This document shows positions 8,245-16,470 of a stretch of 50,241 nt of DNA, in pieces; the stretch's first letter is position 1, and each line of letters opens with the position of its first letter. This DNA is from Chloroflexota bacterium (GTDB lineage Bacteria > Chloroflexota > Anaerolineae > UBA4142), in assembly GCA_016208315.1 (NCBI GenBank), contig JACQYF010000055.1:1-50241 (forward strand), read 5' to 3'. The notes beneath the pieces are model-generated. The model was not told the DNA's origin, made no database searches, and saw only the letters and a list, made by a program, of their open reading frames with translations. The position numbers and the translations under genes are program-made.

Positions 8245-9249
8245 ATGAGCAAGTTGCGAGTCGTGGTCACCGATTATATCGAGCCAGACCTGGAATGGGA
8301 GTCGGAAGAATTCAAGCGCCTGGGTGTTGATTTCGATTGCGCGCAACTCAAGTTCGCCGCGCCCGATCAACTGATTGCCTTCGCCGCGGAAGCCGACATC
8401 GTGATCGTCAACATGGCGAAAATCACGCCCGCGGTGATGGATGGGCTGAGCCGCTGCAAACTCATTATCCGCCATGGCGTTGGCTACGACAATGTGGATA
8501 TTCCCGCGGCCAGCCAGCGCGGGATCGGGGTGGCTTATGTGCCCGACTATTGCATGAACGAGGTCGCCGAGCAGACGGTGATGCTTATCATGGCGTGCCA
8601 GCGCAAGCTCCTGCTCCAACACCGCGTGCTCTCCGTTTCCGCGCAAAAGGGGGAGTGGGATTTTACGCCCGTTTATCCAATGTACAGTTTGCATGACAAG
8701 ACGGTCGGCATCGTCGGCATTGGGCGCATCGGCAGCACGGTGTATCGCATGTTGCAGGGATTCGGCGTGCGTTTTCTGATCTGCGACCCGTATCTCTCCG
8801 AACAGCGCCGCCAAGAATTGGGAATCGAGCTTGATTCCTTCGAGCACGTGTTGCGCGAGTCGGACGTCATTACCACGCACGTCCCGCTGAACGCGGAAAC
8901 GTACCACCTGTTTGACGAACCCCAGTTCCGGCTGATGAAGCGAACGGCGGTCCTCGTGAACACCGCGCGCGGCGGCATCGTCAACCTGCGCGCGCTTGAC
9001 CGCGCGCTCCGGGACGGGCTGATCGCGCACGCGGGCCTTGACGTGTGGGAAGAAAAGGAACCGCCGGACCCCGATTTCCCGCTGCTCCAAAACGATCATG
9101 CGATTTGCACACCGCACTTGTCTTGGCTCTCGGAAGAAGCGGGGTGGAACATTCGGAAAAAGATTGTGGAGGATGTCGCGCGGTTCCTGCAACACAAACC
9201 GCCGCGCTACCCGGTGAACGGTGACGTGCAGATACGCTTCGATGACTGA
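8245..9249 (+). CDS. D-2-hydroxyacid dehydrogenase (NAD-binding)
   Basis: 334 aa from ATG 8245; GGAG lies 6 bp upstream, while an in-frame GTG at 8233 has none. The NAD-binding motif is GIVGIGRIGSTV (155-166). The catalytic residues are R242 (NTARGG), a Glu at about 270-271 (DVWEEKEP) and H291 (CTPHLSW). This places it in the D-2-hydroxyacid/phosphoglycerate dehydrogenase superfamily (CtBP-like), interconverting a 2-oxo acid and a D-2-hydroxy acid. It has no ACT domain, so a serine-biosynthesis PGDH is less likely. In this cluster it plausibly reduces or oxidises an acid made by the aldolase or aminotransferase. Confidence 0.92.
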   Translation: MSKLRVVVTDYIEPDLEWESEEFKRLGVDFDCAQLKFAAPDQLIAFAAEADIVIVNMAKITPAVMDGLSRCKLIIRHGVGYDNVDIPAASQRGIGVAYVPDYCMNEVAEQTVMLIMACQRKLLLQHRVLSVSAQKGEWDFTPVYPMYSLHDKTVGIVGIGRIGSTVYRMLQGFGVRFLICDPYLSEQRRQELGIELDSFEHVLRESDVITTHVPLNAETYHLFDEPQFRLMKRTAVLVNTARGGIVNLRALDRALRDGLIAHAGLDVWEEKEPPDPDFPLLQNDHAICTPHLSWLSEEAGWNIRKKIVEDVARFLQHKPPRYPVNGDVQIRFDD

Positions 9250-9327
9250 AAGGAGTCCACGAAGGTGGACTTGGTGTTGTTGTTGCAGCGATTTCAATCG
9301 CCCCCGGGCAACAAGGAAAAGGAAGCC

Positions 9328-10380
9328 ATGACCCACAAAGATACCATGATTGGATTGTTCAAGACTGCCAAGGGCCCCGGGAACCTCGCGCTCCGCGACG
9401 CGCCCGTACCCTCTCCTGCTCGGAACGAGGTACTTATCGAAATCAAAGCTGCCGGAATCTGCGGCACGGATATTCACATCAAGCATGACGAGTTCCCCTA
9501 TTGGCCTCCCGTCATCCTCGGGCATGAATTTTCTGGAGTGATTGTCGAAGCAGGGAAAGAGGTTACCGGATTTCGCGTCGGCGACCGCGTCGTCGGCGAG
9601 CCGCACACGCGGGCTTGCGGCAAGTGTTACCTGTGTCGGACCGGCAACATTCAAATCTGCGCGCAAAAGCGTTCGCCCGGGTGGGGAATTGACGGCGCGT
9701 TCGCGCGCTACCTGACGATGCCTGAGCACTTGCTCCATCCCATCCCGGATTCAATGTCCTTCGAAGAAGCCGCGGTTGTGGAGCCGGCGGCGAATGTGGT
9801 CCAGGATGTCATCGAGCGCGGGCGTGTAGAGCCAAACGAGTTTGTCGTCATCAATGGGCCTGGGCCGATTGGGTTGATGGCGGTCATGGCGGCCAAGCTT
9901 TCCGGCGCAGGAACGATCGTGATGGTGGGCGCGTCGGTGGACGAGGATAAACGCCTCCCGCTTGCGCGCGAGTTGGGCGCGGATGAGGTGATTGTCGCGG
10001 ACAAGCAGGACGCGGTCGCGCGCGTCATGGACATGACGAACGGGCGCGGCGCGAATCTAGTGGTCGAGGCCTCGGGCGCGGCGCCCGCCGTGAGGGCATC
10101 GGTGCAAATGCTGCGCAAATTGGGACGCATCACCGCCATTGGCTTGACCGGCAAGCCGGAGATTGCTTTCCCGTGGGATGTGGCGATGTCCAAGGTGCTG
10201 ACGGTTCTGTTTAACATGAGCACCGGTTACACTTGCTGGGACCGGACGATCGGGCTGATCGCTTCGGGTAAGATGCCGGTGCGCAAGATCATCAGCCATA
10301 TCGAGCCACTCGAGAATTGGGAACCAACCTTCGAGGCGGTCGAGAGCAAGCGCGCGTTAAAGGCGCTCCTGATTCCCTGA
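9328..10380 (+). CDS. Zinc-dependent alcohol/polyol dehydrogenase
   Basis: 350 aa from ATG 9328. The segment from a GTG at 9265 reads as low-quality leader and contains a small hairpin. The medium-chain dehydrogenase pattern is complete: the catalytic-zinc Cys in GICGTDIH and GHE in ILGHEFSG. Four structural-zinc Cys lie in ACGKCYLCRTGNIQIC, and NGPGPIGLMA forms the cofactor site. Closest in style to sorbitol/threonine dehydrogenases. It would oxidise a secondary hydroxyl of a sugar, polyol or hydroxy amino acid. Same-direction packing with its neighbours supports co-transcription. Confidence 0.93.
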   Translation: MTHKDTMIGLFKTAKGPGNLALRDAPVPSPARNEVLIEIKAAGICGTDIHIKHDEFPYWPPVILGHEFSGVIVEAGKEVTGFRVGDRVVGEPHTRACGKCYLCRTGNIQICAQKRSPGWGIDGAFARYLTMPEHLLHPIPDSMSFEEAAVVEPAANVVQDVIERGRVEPNEFVVINGPGPIGLMAVMAAKLSGAGTIVMVGASVDEDKRLPLARELGADEVIVADKQDAVARVMDMTNGRGANLVVEASGAAPAVRASVQMLRKLGRITAIGLTGKPEIAFPWDVAMSKVLTVLFNMSTGYTCWDRTIGLIASGKMPVRKIISHIEPLENWEPTFEAVESKRALKALLIP

Positions 10381-10396
10381 ACGAAACGGATGCCAT

Positions 10397-11620
10397 ATGC
10401 CACAGATTTCACAAGAGACGAAAAACGCGGTCCGCGATCTTTTGATGGAGCTTATTCGCATCCCTTCAGTGCGCGGTCAAGAGGGACCGGCGGCGCGCGT
10501 TCTGTGCGACCGGCTTGAGTCGTTGGCGGACCGCTGCGAATTGATCGCCATTGACGACGCGATCATGCAAGACCCAGACTATGCATTCCCTTTGGCGGGA
10601 CACACCTACCGCGACACGCCCAACCTCGAATGTGTCGTTGCGGGGAGTGGACAAGGGCGTTCGGTTGTATTCAATACGCACTTGGACGTCGTCCCACCCA
10701 GCGAAGGGCAGACGCACGCCTATGATCCCATCGAAGAAAATGGCATGATCTTTGGGCGCGGCGCGTGCGATGCGAAAGGCCAAGTCGCGACGCTTTACGC
10801 GCTCATTCTGTTATTGCGCGAGCGTGGCGTCCGTCCGCCGGGAGACCTGACGTTTCACTTTGTCGTCGAGGAAGAGAACGGCGGCAACGGCACACTGGCC
10901 ATGATCCGCCGCGGCGTGCGCGCGGATGCGGCCGTCGTCCTTGAACCTTCCGAGATGAGTATTATCCCCGCCGTGCGCGGCGCGGTGTGGTTCGATCTCA
11001 AGGTCTTGGGCCGCGCGGCGCACAGCGGCAACGTGGCTGGGCGCATTAGTGCGCTGGACAAAGCCGTGATCGCGATGCAGGCGCTGCGCGATTATCACGA
11101 CCGTTTGCTCGCCGAGTCGCGCGGTCTCCCGCTCTTTGACGAATTTGCCGACCCGATGCCGCTCACGTTCGGGATGCTCACGGCGGGCAACTGGCCGGCG
11201 AGCGTCCCGTCCGTCGCGGAACTGAAAGGTGTCCTCGGCTTTCTCCCCAATCATCATCGGCATGAGGTACACGAAGGAATGCGACAGACGCTCCGCTCGC
11301 AAGGTGACGGGTGGCTCCGAGATCATTTCGATCTCACTTTTCCGATGCTCAACTCGGATGGAAACGTGATTCCGGTACATCATCCACTGGTGACATCGCT
11401 GCGCGCGGCGATCCGTAAGAATCAAGCGCCCGACCGGGTGCGCGCGATGACCGCCTCATGCGACGCGTGGTTGTACAACAATCAGGCGGGAATCCCTACG
11501 GTCGTTTTCGGGCCTGGCTCTCTGAGCCATGCCCATTCCAAGGAAGAGCAAATCAAATTGGACGATATATTGACCGCCGCATCCGTCCTCGCCGATTGGG
11601 TGATGGATGGCGCGGCGTAA
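10397..11620 (+). CDS. M20-family metallopeptidase/deacylase (ArgE/DapE type)
   Basis: 407 aa. The two-zinc site is visible: H95 and D97 (NTHLDVVPP), D125 (GRGACDAKG) and the catalytic Glu pair in VVEEENGGNG (158-164). A dimerisation domain follows (AAHSGNVAGRISALDKAV). M20 enzymes hydrolyse an amide next to a carboxylate, for example N-acetyl or N-succinyl amino acids or carbamoyl groups. Its stop overlaps the next gene's ATG by one base (TAATG). The pairing with an aminotransferase suggests deacylation followed by transamination. Confidence 0.92.
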   Translation: MPQISQETKNAVRDLLMELIRIPSVRGQEGPAARVLCDRLESLADRCELIAIDDAIMQDPDYAFPLAGHTYRDTPNLECVVAGSGQGRSVVFNTHLDVVPPSEGQTHAYDPIEENGMIFGRGACDAKGQVATLYALILLLRERGVRPPGDLTFHFVVEEENGGNGTLAMIRRGVRADAAVVLEPSEMSIIPAVRGAVWFDLKVLGRAAHSGNVAGRISALDKAVIAMQALRDYHDRLLAESRGLPLFDEFADPMPLTFGMLTAGNWPASVPSVAELKGVLGFLPNHHRHEVHEGMRQTLRSQGDGWLRDHFDLTFPMLNSDGNVIPVHHPLVTSLRAAIRKNQAPDRVRAMTASCDAWLYNNQAGIPTVVFGPGSLSHAHSKEEQIKLDDILTAASVLADWVMDGAA

Positions 11621-12948
11621 TGGAGCAAACTAAGATGCCGCAACTGGAAAAACGCGAGGTACCGCGTCCCAAATCCGCCAAGCTCTTGGAACTCTCGCGC
11701 ACGTACGAGCCGCCTTGCGCCGCCGATCAGGTCCCGGTGGTCTGGGATCACGCCGAGCGCGTCTGGGTGACCGATGTAGATGGCAACCGGTACATTGATT
11801 TCACGTCGGGTGTTCTGGTAACCAATCTCGGGCACAACCAGCCCGGCTTGGTGAGAGCCATTCAGCGCCAAGCACCGCGTCAGATGAACTGCTATTCGTT
11901 CCCTACACCCGAGCGCGTGACGGCGGCTGCCCGGCTGGTAAAAACATTTCCACCCAATCTCGACAAGGTCTTTTTCCTAAGCACGGGCGCTGAGGCAACC
12001 GAAGCCGCGCTGCGCGTGGCGCGCCGGTATACCGGCAAGCAAGAAGTGCTCGGATTCTACGGGGGATTTCACGGGCGCACCTACGGGGCGATGGGTGTGG
12101 CGGGGAGCATGGGCACGCGGCGCCAGTTCGGCGTTCCGGTGCCGGGCGGGATCATGGCGCCGTATGCGTACTGCTATCGCTGCTTTTACGATAAGAAATA
12201 TCCCGAGTGCGACCTGTACTGCCTCAAGGCGCTGGATCGCGTGATTGCCTCTTCATCCTCAGGCGATCTAGGAGCGGTCATCGTCGAGCCGTATCAGGGG
12301 ACTGCCGGGTTCGTTTTTCCGCCCGACGGTTGGCTCAAGCAATTGGAAGCATGGGCGCGTGAACGCGAACTCGTCCTCATCGTTGATGAGGTGCAGTCCA
12401 GTTTCGGGCGCACTGGCAAAATGTATGCCATCGAGTGGGAGGATGTCCACCCGCAAATGATTTGCCTCGGCAAGGGGTTGGGCAGTGGCGTGCCGTGTTC
12501 CGCGCTGGGCGGCGAGAGCAAGGTGCTCGAAAGTATGGCAGCGGGTGAGTTGTCGAGTACTTGGGGCGGCAATCCACTTGCGAGCGCGGCGGCGCTGGCC
12601 GTGATGGAGGCGATGGACAAGGAAAAACTGCCGGAGAACGCGCTCCAGATCGGCGCGGGCATGAAAGCGCGTTTTCTGGAGATGAAGGGAAAATACCGCT
12701 TCCTGGGTGACGCGCGCGGCAAGGGCTTGGTCATGGGATTGGAATTTGTGGATGCGCGCGATGGTTACACACCCTCGCCGGAGATCACGCGCAAGGTCAT
12801 CATAGACTGCGCGGAGCATGGGCTCTTGCTGGGCAAGGTGGGATTTTACGGCAACGTGATTCGCATTGCTCCACCTCTCGTCATCAATCAAGAAGAGGCA
12901 GATATGGCGTTGGACATTCTGGATTCTGTTATGGCAGAATTCGAATAA
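11620..12948 (+). CDS. Class III PLP-dependent aminotransferase
   Basis: 442 aa if started at the ATG overlapping the M20 stop. The ATG at 11635 has a better ribosome site (GGAG 9 bp upstream) and may be the real start. The PLP lysine is K285 (ICLGKGLGSG), with D256 in LIVDEVQSSFGRTGK contacting the ring, and a phosphate-binding STGAEATEAAL. The Cys-rich piece YAYCYRCFYDKKYPECDLYC is typical of the 4-aminobutyrate/omega-amino-acid branch. It moves an amino group from an omega-amine to a 2-oxo acid. It ends the cluster, 28 bp from the convergent LivM gene, with no clear terminator between. Confidence 0.93.
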   Translation: MEQTKMPQLEKREVPRPKSAKLLELSRTYEPPCAADQVPVVWDHAERVWVTDVDGNRYIDFTSGVLVTNLGHNQPGLVRAIQRQAPRQMNCYSFPTPERVTAAARLVKTFPPNLDKVFFLSTGAEATEAALRVARRYTGKQEVLGFYGGFHGRTYGAMGVAGSMGTRRQFGVPVPGGIMAPYAYCYRCFYDKKYPECDLYCLKALDRVIASSSSGDLGAVIVEPYQGTAGFVFPPDGWLKQLEAWARERELVLIVDEVQSSFGRTGKMYAIEWEDVHPQMICLGKGLGSGVPCSALGGESKVLESMAAGELSSTWGGNPLASAAALAVMEAMDKEKLPENALQIGAGMKARFLEMKGKYRFLGDARGKGLVMGLEFVDARDGYTPSPEITRKVIIDCAEHGLLLGKVGFYGNVIRIAPPLVINQEEADMALDILDSVMAEFE

Positions 12949-12976
12949 ACGCACCCCCACTCGAACAACTGAAAAG

Positions 12977-14026
12977 CTATTTTTCTTGTGGCGCCTTCGC
13001 CAAGCGCCGCGTCCACGCCGCGCGCCAGCCGGCACTCCGCGCGCGCCACGTGCCGATGATGCCATAGGGCAAAAAGAGCACGAGCGCGACGTAGACGATG
13101 CCGAGCAGATAACTGGATGCCTCGCCAAAGAACCGGTCGAGATAGAACTGCATCAGCCGGTAAACTGCCGCGCCCACGAGCGCCCCGCTGAGTGTTCCCA
13201 CACCCCCGATTAGAATGATCAACAGCGCGGCGACCGTAAAGCCCAATCCACCCACGGTCGGACTGACGATGGGCTGGTACAGCGCGTGCAGCACCCCCGC
13301 GAGCGCGGCGGTAATGCTCGAGACGATCAAAGCGACGAGTTTAAAGTAAAACGTGCTAAAGCCGAGCATCTTGGCGCGCGCTTCGTTTTCGCGAATGGCG
13401 ACGCAGACGCGCCCGGTCGGCGAATCGAGAAAACGGCGGTAGAACCCGTACGCCAGCACGATCACTGCGAGCGCGACGAAATAGAACGCGAGGCGCTGCT
13501 CGGCCGGATTCAGATAGGCGGGCTTGGGCACATTCTGGATGCCGACATCGCCGCCCGCGAACGCGCTCAACTCGTGCGATTGGATCACGACTTCGAACAC
13601 CGCTGCGAATCCCAGCGTCACCAGCGCGAACGTGATGCCTTTGACGCGCGGCAGGACGATGCTGAACAAGAGCGCCTGCGCAATCGCCGCGATCAACACC
13701 AAGCCGAGCGTGGGCAGCAACTCCAAGCGCAGCGTCTTGAGCGCGATGCCCGTCGCGTACGCGCCGACGGCGAAGAACATTGCGTGCCCGAAGGAGAGCA
13801 GCCCGGTAACGCCCAGCAGGAGATCGTAGCTCAGCGCGTACAGCGCGAGGATAAAGACCTCGACGAGAAGCCCTTGATAGAATTTTGAATTCCCGGACTC
13901 GTTCGCCAACACGTCCGCAAGCGACTGCCCATCGAGAAACGCGACGATGAACGGGAACAGAATGAGCAAGCCCAACACGGTCGCCGCGACGACCGTGGTC
14001 CCGGACCCGGCTCGGTTATTCAGCAT
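12977..14026 (-). CDS. livM: Branched-chain amino acid type ABC permease LivM
   Basis: 349 aa, polytopic. It has the LivM core: LLGVTGLLSFGHAMFFAVGAYATG, the EAA-like RVCVAIRENEARAKMLGF, and GVGTLSGALVGAAVY near the end. This is one half of the channel of a Liv-type (HAAT) importer for branched-chain amino acids or, in many bacteria, aromatic or other carboxylic acids. It is last in the transcribed order (binding protein, LivG, LivF, LivH, LivM), 6 bp after LivH. Lying below CoA ligases and thiolase, it may import an organic acid rather than Leu/Ile/Val; that is inference. Confidence 0.93.
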   Translation of the reverse strand: MLNNRAGSGTTVVAATVLGLLILFPFIVAFLDGQSLADVLANESGNSKFYQGLLVEVFILALYALSYDLLLGVTGLLSFGHAMFFAVGAYATGIALKTLRLELLPTLGLVLIAAIAQALLFSIVLPRVKGITFALVTLGFAAVFEVVIQSHELSAFAGGDVGIQNVPKPAYLNPAEQRLAFYFVALAVIVLAYGFYRRFLDSPTGRVCVAIRENEARAKMLGFSTFYFKLVALIVSSITAALAGVLHALYQPIVSPTVGGLGFTVAALLIILIGGVGTLSGALVGAAVYRLMQFYLDRFFGEASSYLLGIVYVALVLFLPYGIIGTWRARSAGWRAAWTRRLAKAPQEK

Positions 14027-14032
14027 GACACG

Positions 14033-15589
14033 TTAGTCCTTCCGCCCGAAAAGTCCTTGCGGCATGGCCAAGAGGATGATGATCATCAAGAGGAGCGTCG
14101 AAGCCGGCACGAGCGGCGGCGTCGGTTTGAACGGTTGGGCAAGGAATGGCAGCGCGATGCCGATCTGCCCGTATTGCACGATGAACTGCTGGAGCAATCC
14201 GACGAGCAGCGAGCCGGCCGCCGCGCCGGGGAAACTGGTCAGACCCCCGATCGCGAGCGCGATCAACGCGGACAGCAGCAAACTCTCGCCCATGTTGTCC
14301 GATAGACCGAATGCCGGCGCCGCCAACACGCCGCCCAGCGCGGCCAGCCCGACTCCGAGCGCGAACACGAAGGTGAACACGCGGCGCACGTTCGTCCCCA
14401 AGGCCTCGACCATCTCCCGGTCCTGCACGCCCGCGCGAATGACCATCCCGACGCGCGAGCGTTTCAGTAGCAGCGATACGGCGATGAGGACGACCACGCC
14501 GACCAGGATCACAAACATCTCGTTATAGGTGCGAATGCGGCTGCCCATAAACGAGATCGTCGAACATCCTGTGGCCAGCCAATTGCCGATGTCCGCGGCC
14601 GGACAACCTTTGCCGATGGCGTTGAAGAGCGCGGGCTTGGGCATCGTCAACTGCGTGCGGCCCCAGATCGCAATGACGACCTCGCGCCCGACGACGCCCA
14701 GCCCCAGCGTGAGCATCAATTGGTAAATCGGTCGCGCGTACAGCGGACGGATCAACGACATTTCTATCAGCGCGCCCAACCCCGCGCCGGCGAGCGGGGC
14801 GACTAACATCGCGACGAGAAACCGCGCCGTCGTGCCCATGTCCAAGAAGAGTTGCGTCAAGAATCCATTCGCCGCGAATACGCCGAGAGCCGCAATCGTC
14901 AAAATAATGGCGAGGATCACAGGGCGCCGCGGCGATTGCGCTTTAGCGCGCGCCGCGCGTCGTCGTCGCGCAAACGCGGCGAGCGCCAGCGCGAGCAGCA
15001 AGCCCGCGAGCCAAAGGCCGGCGGCGCTCGCGACGAGCCAAGTCGCATCGGCTTGAACCGGCTCGGGCAGCGTGAGCGTCCCTTGTTCCAATTGCACGCC
15101 AAATATCACCGGGCTTTGCTCGTACGCTTGCGCGTCCCAAGCGGTTATGGGAAAACGCGGCAGTGAGAAGAAGAGCAATAGGACGGAGAAGAACACCGCC
15201 GCCCAGGGGAGAACGCGCAGGATAGGCCGTGCGAGATTCACGCGGCCGAGCACGGTCTGAAAAACCGGCGCGAGCACGAGACCGGCGGCGAGGAGCGCCG
15301 CCGGCGTGGCGAGGTCTACCACGGTGTCCGGGCGCAAATACATCGTCCAGCCGATGTATGCACCAATCATGAACAGAGTCCCGTGCGCTAGGTTCAGGAC
15401 ATCCATCAGCCCAAAGATCAACGAGAAACCCGAGGCGACGAGAAAAGTCACCGCCGCCACCGCCAGCCCGCGCAGGACCGTGATCATCCAATCCTGCGTC
15501 TCCATGCCGCGCATCGCGATGAGAAAGAACACGATCAGCGCGGCCAGAGTGATCAACTGCGTGCGCCGCCTCTTCAATGCTGTAATCAT
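14033..15589 (-). CDS. livH: LivH-type ABC permease with a large internal insertion
   Basis: 518 aa, against about 290-300 for ordinary LivH. The start is normal (FSLIFGLMDVLNLAHGTLFMIGAYI). So is the second half, with LMLTLGLGVVGREVVIAIWG, the coupling EAA loop GVQDREMVEALGTNVRRVF and GLTSFPGAAAGSLLVG. Between about residues 112 and 270 there is an extra block holding several more hydrophobic helices and an Arg/Ala-rich loop. A GGAG ribosome site precedes the ATG. It forms the channel with LivM. The role of the insert is unknown; no frameshift is needed to explain it. Confidence 0.92.
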   Translation of the reverse strand: MITALKRRRTQLITLAALIVFFLIAMRGMETQDWMITVLRGLAVAAVTFLVASGFSLIFGLMDVLNLAHGTLFMIGAYIGWTMYLRPDTVVDLATPAALLAAGLVLAPVFQTVLGRVNLARPILRVLPWAAVFFSVLLLFFSLPRFPITAWDAQAYEQSPVIFGVQLEQGTLTLPEPVQADATWLVASAAGLWLAGLLLALALAAFARRRRAARAKAQSPRRPVILAIILTIAALGVFAANGFLTQLFLDMGTTARFLVAMLVAPLAGAGLGALIEMSLIRPLYARPIYQLMLTLGLGVVGREVVIAIWGRTQLTMPKPALFNAIGKGCPAADIGNWLATGCSTISFMGSRIRTYNEMFVILVGVVVLIAVSLLLKRSRVGMVIRAGVQDREMVEALGTNVRRVFTFVFALGVGLAALGGVLAAPAFGLSDNMGESLLLSALIALAIGGLTSFPGAAAGSLLVGLLQQFIVQYGQIGIALPFLAQPFKPTPPLVPASTLLLMIIILLAMPQGLFGRKD

Positions 15590-15603
15590 CCACCGCTCCT
15601 GCT

Positions 15604-15642
15604 TTCAGACTTCCGAAATCTGCGAGATTTCGGAAGTCTGAA
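15604..15642. repeat. Perfect 18-bp hairpin between livF and livH
   Basis: Arms 15604-15621 and 15625-15642 are exact complements with a 3-base loop. The hairpin touches the LivF stop (15643) and lies just before the LivH ribosome site. No T run follows in either direction, so it is more likely an intercistronic RNA-processing or interspersed repeat element than a terminator. Confidence 0.75.
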
Positions 15643-16347
15643 TTACGCTGCCCCCAAATACCGATGGACGGTCGCGCGGTCTTGCAGCAAGTCCGCCATC
15701 AAGCCGCCGTGGACCGAACGCCCTTCCTCGACAATGACATAGTGTTTTGCCAAGTGGCTGGCGACCGCAAAATTCTGCTCGACCAAGAGGACCGTAGTTT
15801 CTTTCGCCAGGTTCTCGATCGCCAGCATCAGGTGCTCGACGAGCACGGGCGCCAGCCCTTCGCTCGTTTCGTCAATCAGCAGCAGTTTATTCTCGGCGAC
15901 GAGCGCGCGCGCGATCGCCAGCATCTGCTGCTGACCGCCAGAGAGCTGCAAGCCGCTCAGCTTGCGGAGGCGTTTCAAATCGGGAAAGAGACTAAAGATA
16001 AGGTCCTGCTTGCGCGTGAAATCGTCCTTGCGGCGTTCGCCCATGCGGAGATTCTCTTCGACGGTCAGGTCGCGAAAGATCGCGCGATAATCGGGCACAA
16101 AGCCCACACCCATCGCGGCAATGTCGTACGTCGGCCAACCCTGAATTTCCTCGCCGTCGATAATGACCTGGCCCTCCTGCGGCGGCGTGAGGCCCAGAAT
16201 TGATTTCAGCGTCGTCGTCTTGCCGGCCCCGTTGCGCCCCAACAGCGCGGTGACCGCGCCTCTCGGGACGTTGACGGTCACGCCCTGCAGGATATGGAAC
16301 TGGCCGATGAACGTGTGAATATCGCGGATCTCCGATAGGTTGCTCAT
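15643..16347 (-). CDS. livF: Liv-type ABC transporter ATPase LivF
   Basis: 234 aa from the ATG at 16347. Six upstream in-frame codons back to a TTG at 16365 run into a repeat element and are not favoured. Walker A is LLGRNGAGKTTTL, the signature is LSGGQQQMLAIARAL, and Walker B is NKLLLIDETSEGLAP. Length and sequence are those of the short LivF ATPase that pairs with LivG on the LivH/LivM channel. No strong ribosome site is visible before this start. Confidence 0.93.
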   Translation of the reverse strand: MSNLSEIRDIHTFIGQFHILQGVTVNVPRGAVTALLGRNGAGKTTTLKSILGLTPPQEGQVIIDGEEIQGWPTYDIAAMGVGFVPDYRAIFRDLTVEENLRMGERRKDDFTRKQDLIFSLFPDLKRLRKLSGLQLSGGQQQMLAIARALVAENKLLLIDETSEGLAPVLVEHLMLAIENLAKETTVLLVEQNFAVASHLAKHYVIVEEGRSVHGGLMADLLQDRATVHRYLGAA

Positions 16348-16353
16348 ATCAGT

Positions 16354-16439
16354 CGGACGATGCAATCGTCCGCCTCAATAGGTGGAAACCCGATAAATCG
16401 GGTTGCAGCCAATCCGATTCCATCGGATTTCCACCTACG
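16354..16439. repeat. Folded interspersed repeat, copy A
   Basis: A short hairpin (CGGACGATGCAATCGTCCG, 16354-16372) is followed by CCTCA and then a long hairpin. The long hairpin starts AGGTGGAAA and ends in its complement (TTTCCACCT), with smaller stems inside. The same plan recurs at 26241-26324 (opposite orientation) and 28549-28640, with different bases in the stems but pairing kept. It lies between livG and livF. Confidence 0.75.
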
Positions 16440-16470
16440 TTAGACGCCGAATTTATTCGGTGGTGGTCTA

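Noticed and set aside
6286..9738. A 1150-codon open frame on the - strand
   Set aside because: It lies opposite four well-recognised + strand genes (ABC ATPase, M55, dehydrogenase, ADH), has no family features, and is explained by GC-biased third positions leaving the antisense frame open.
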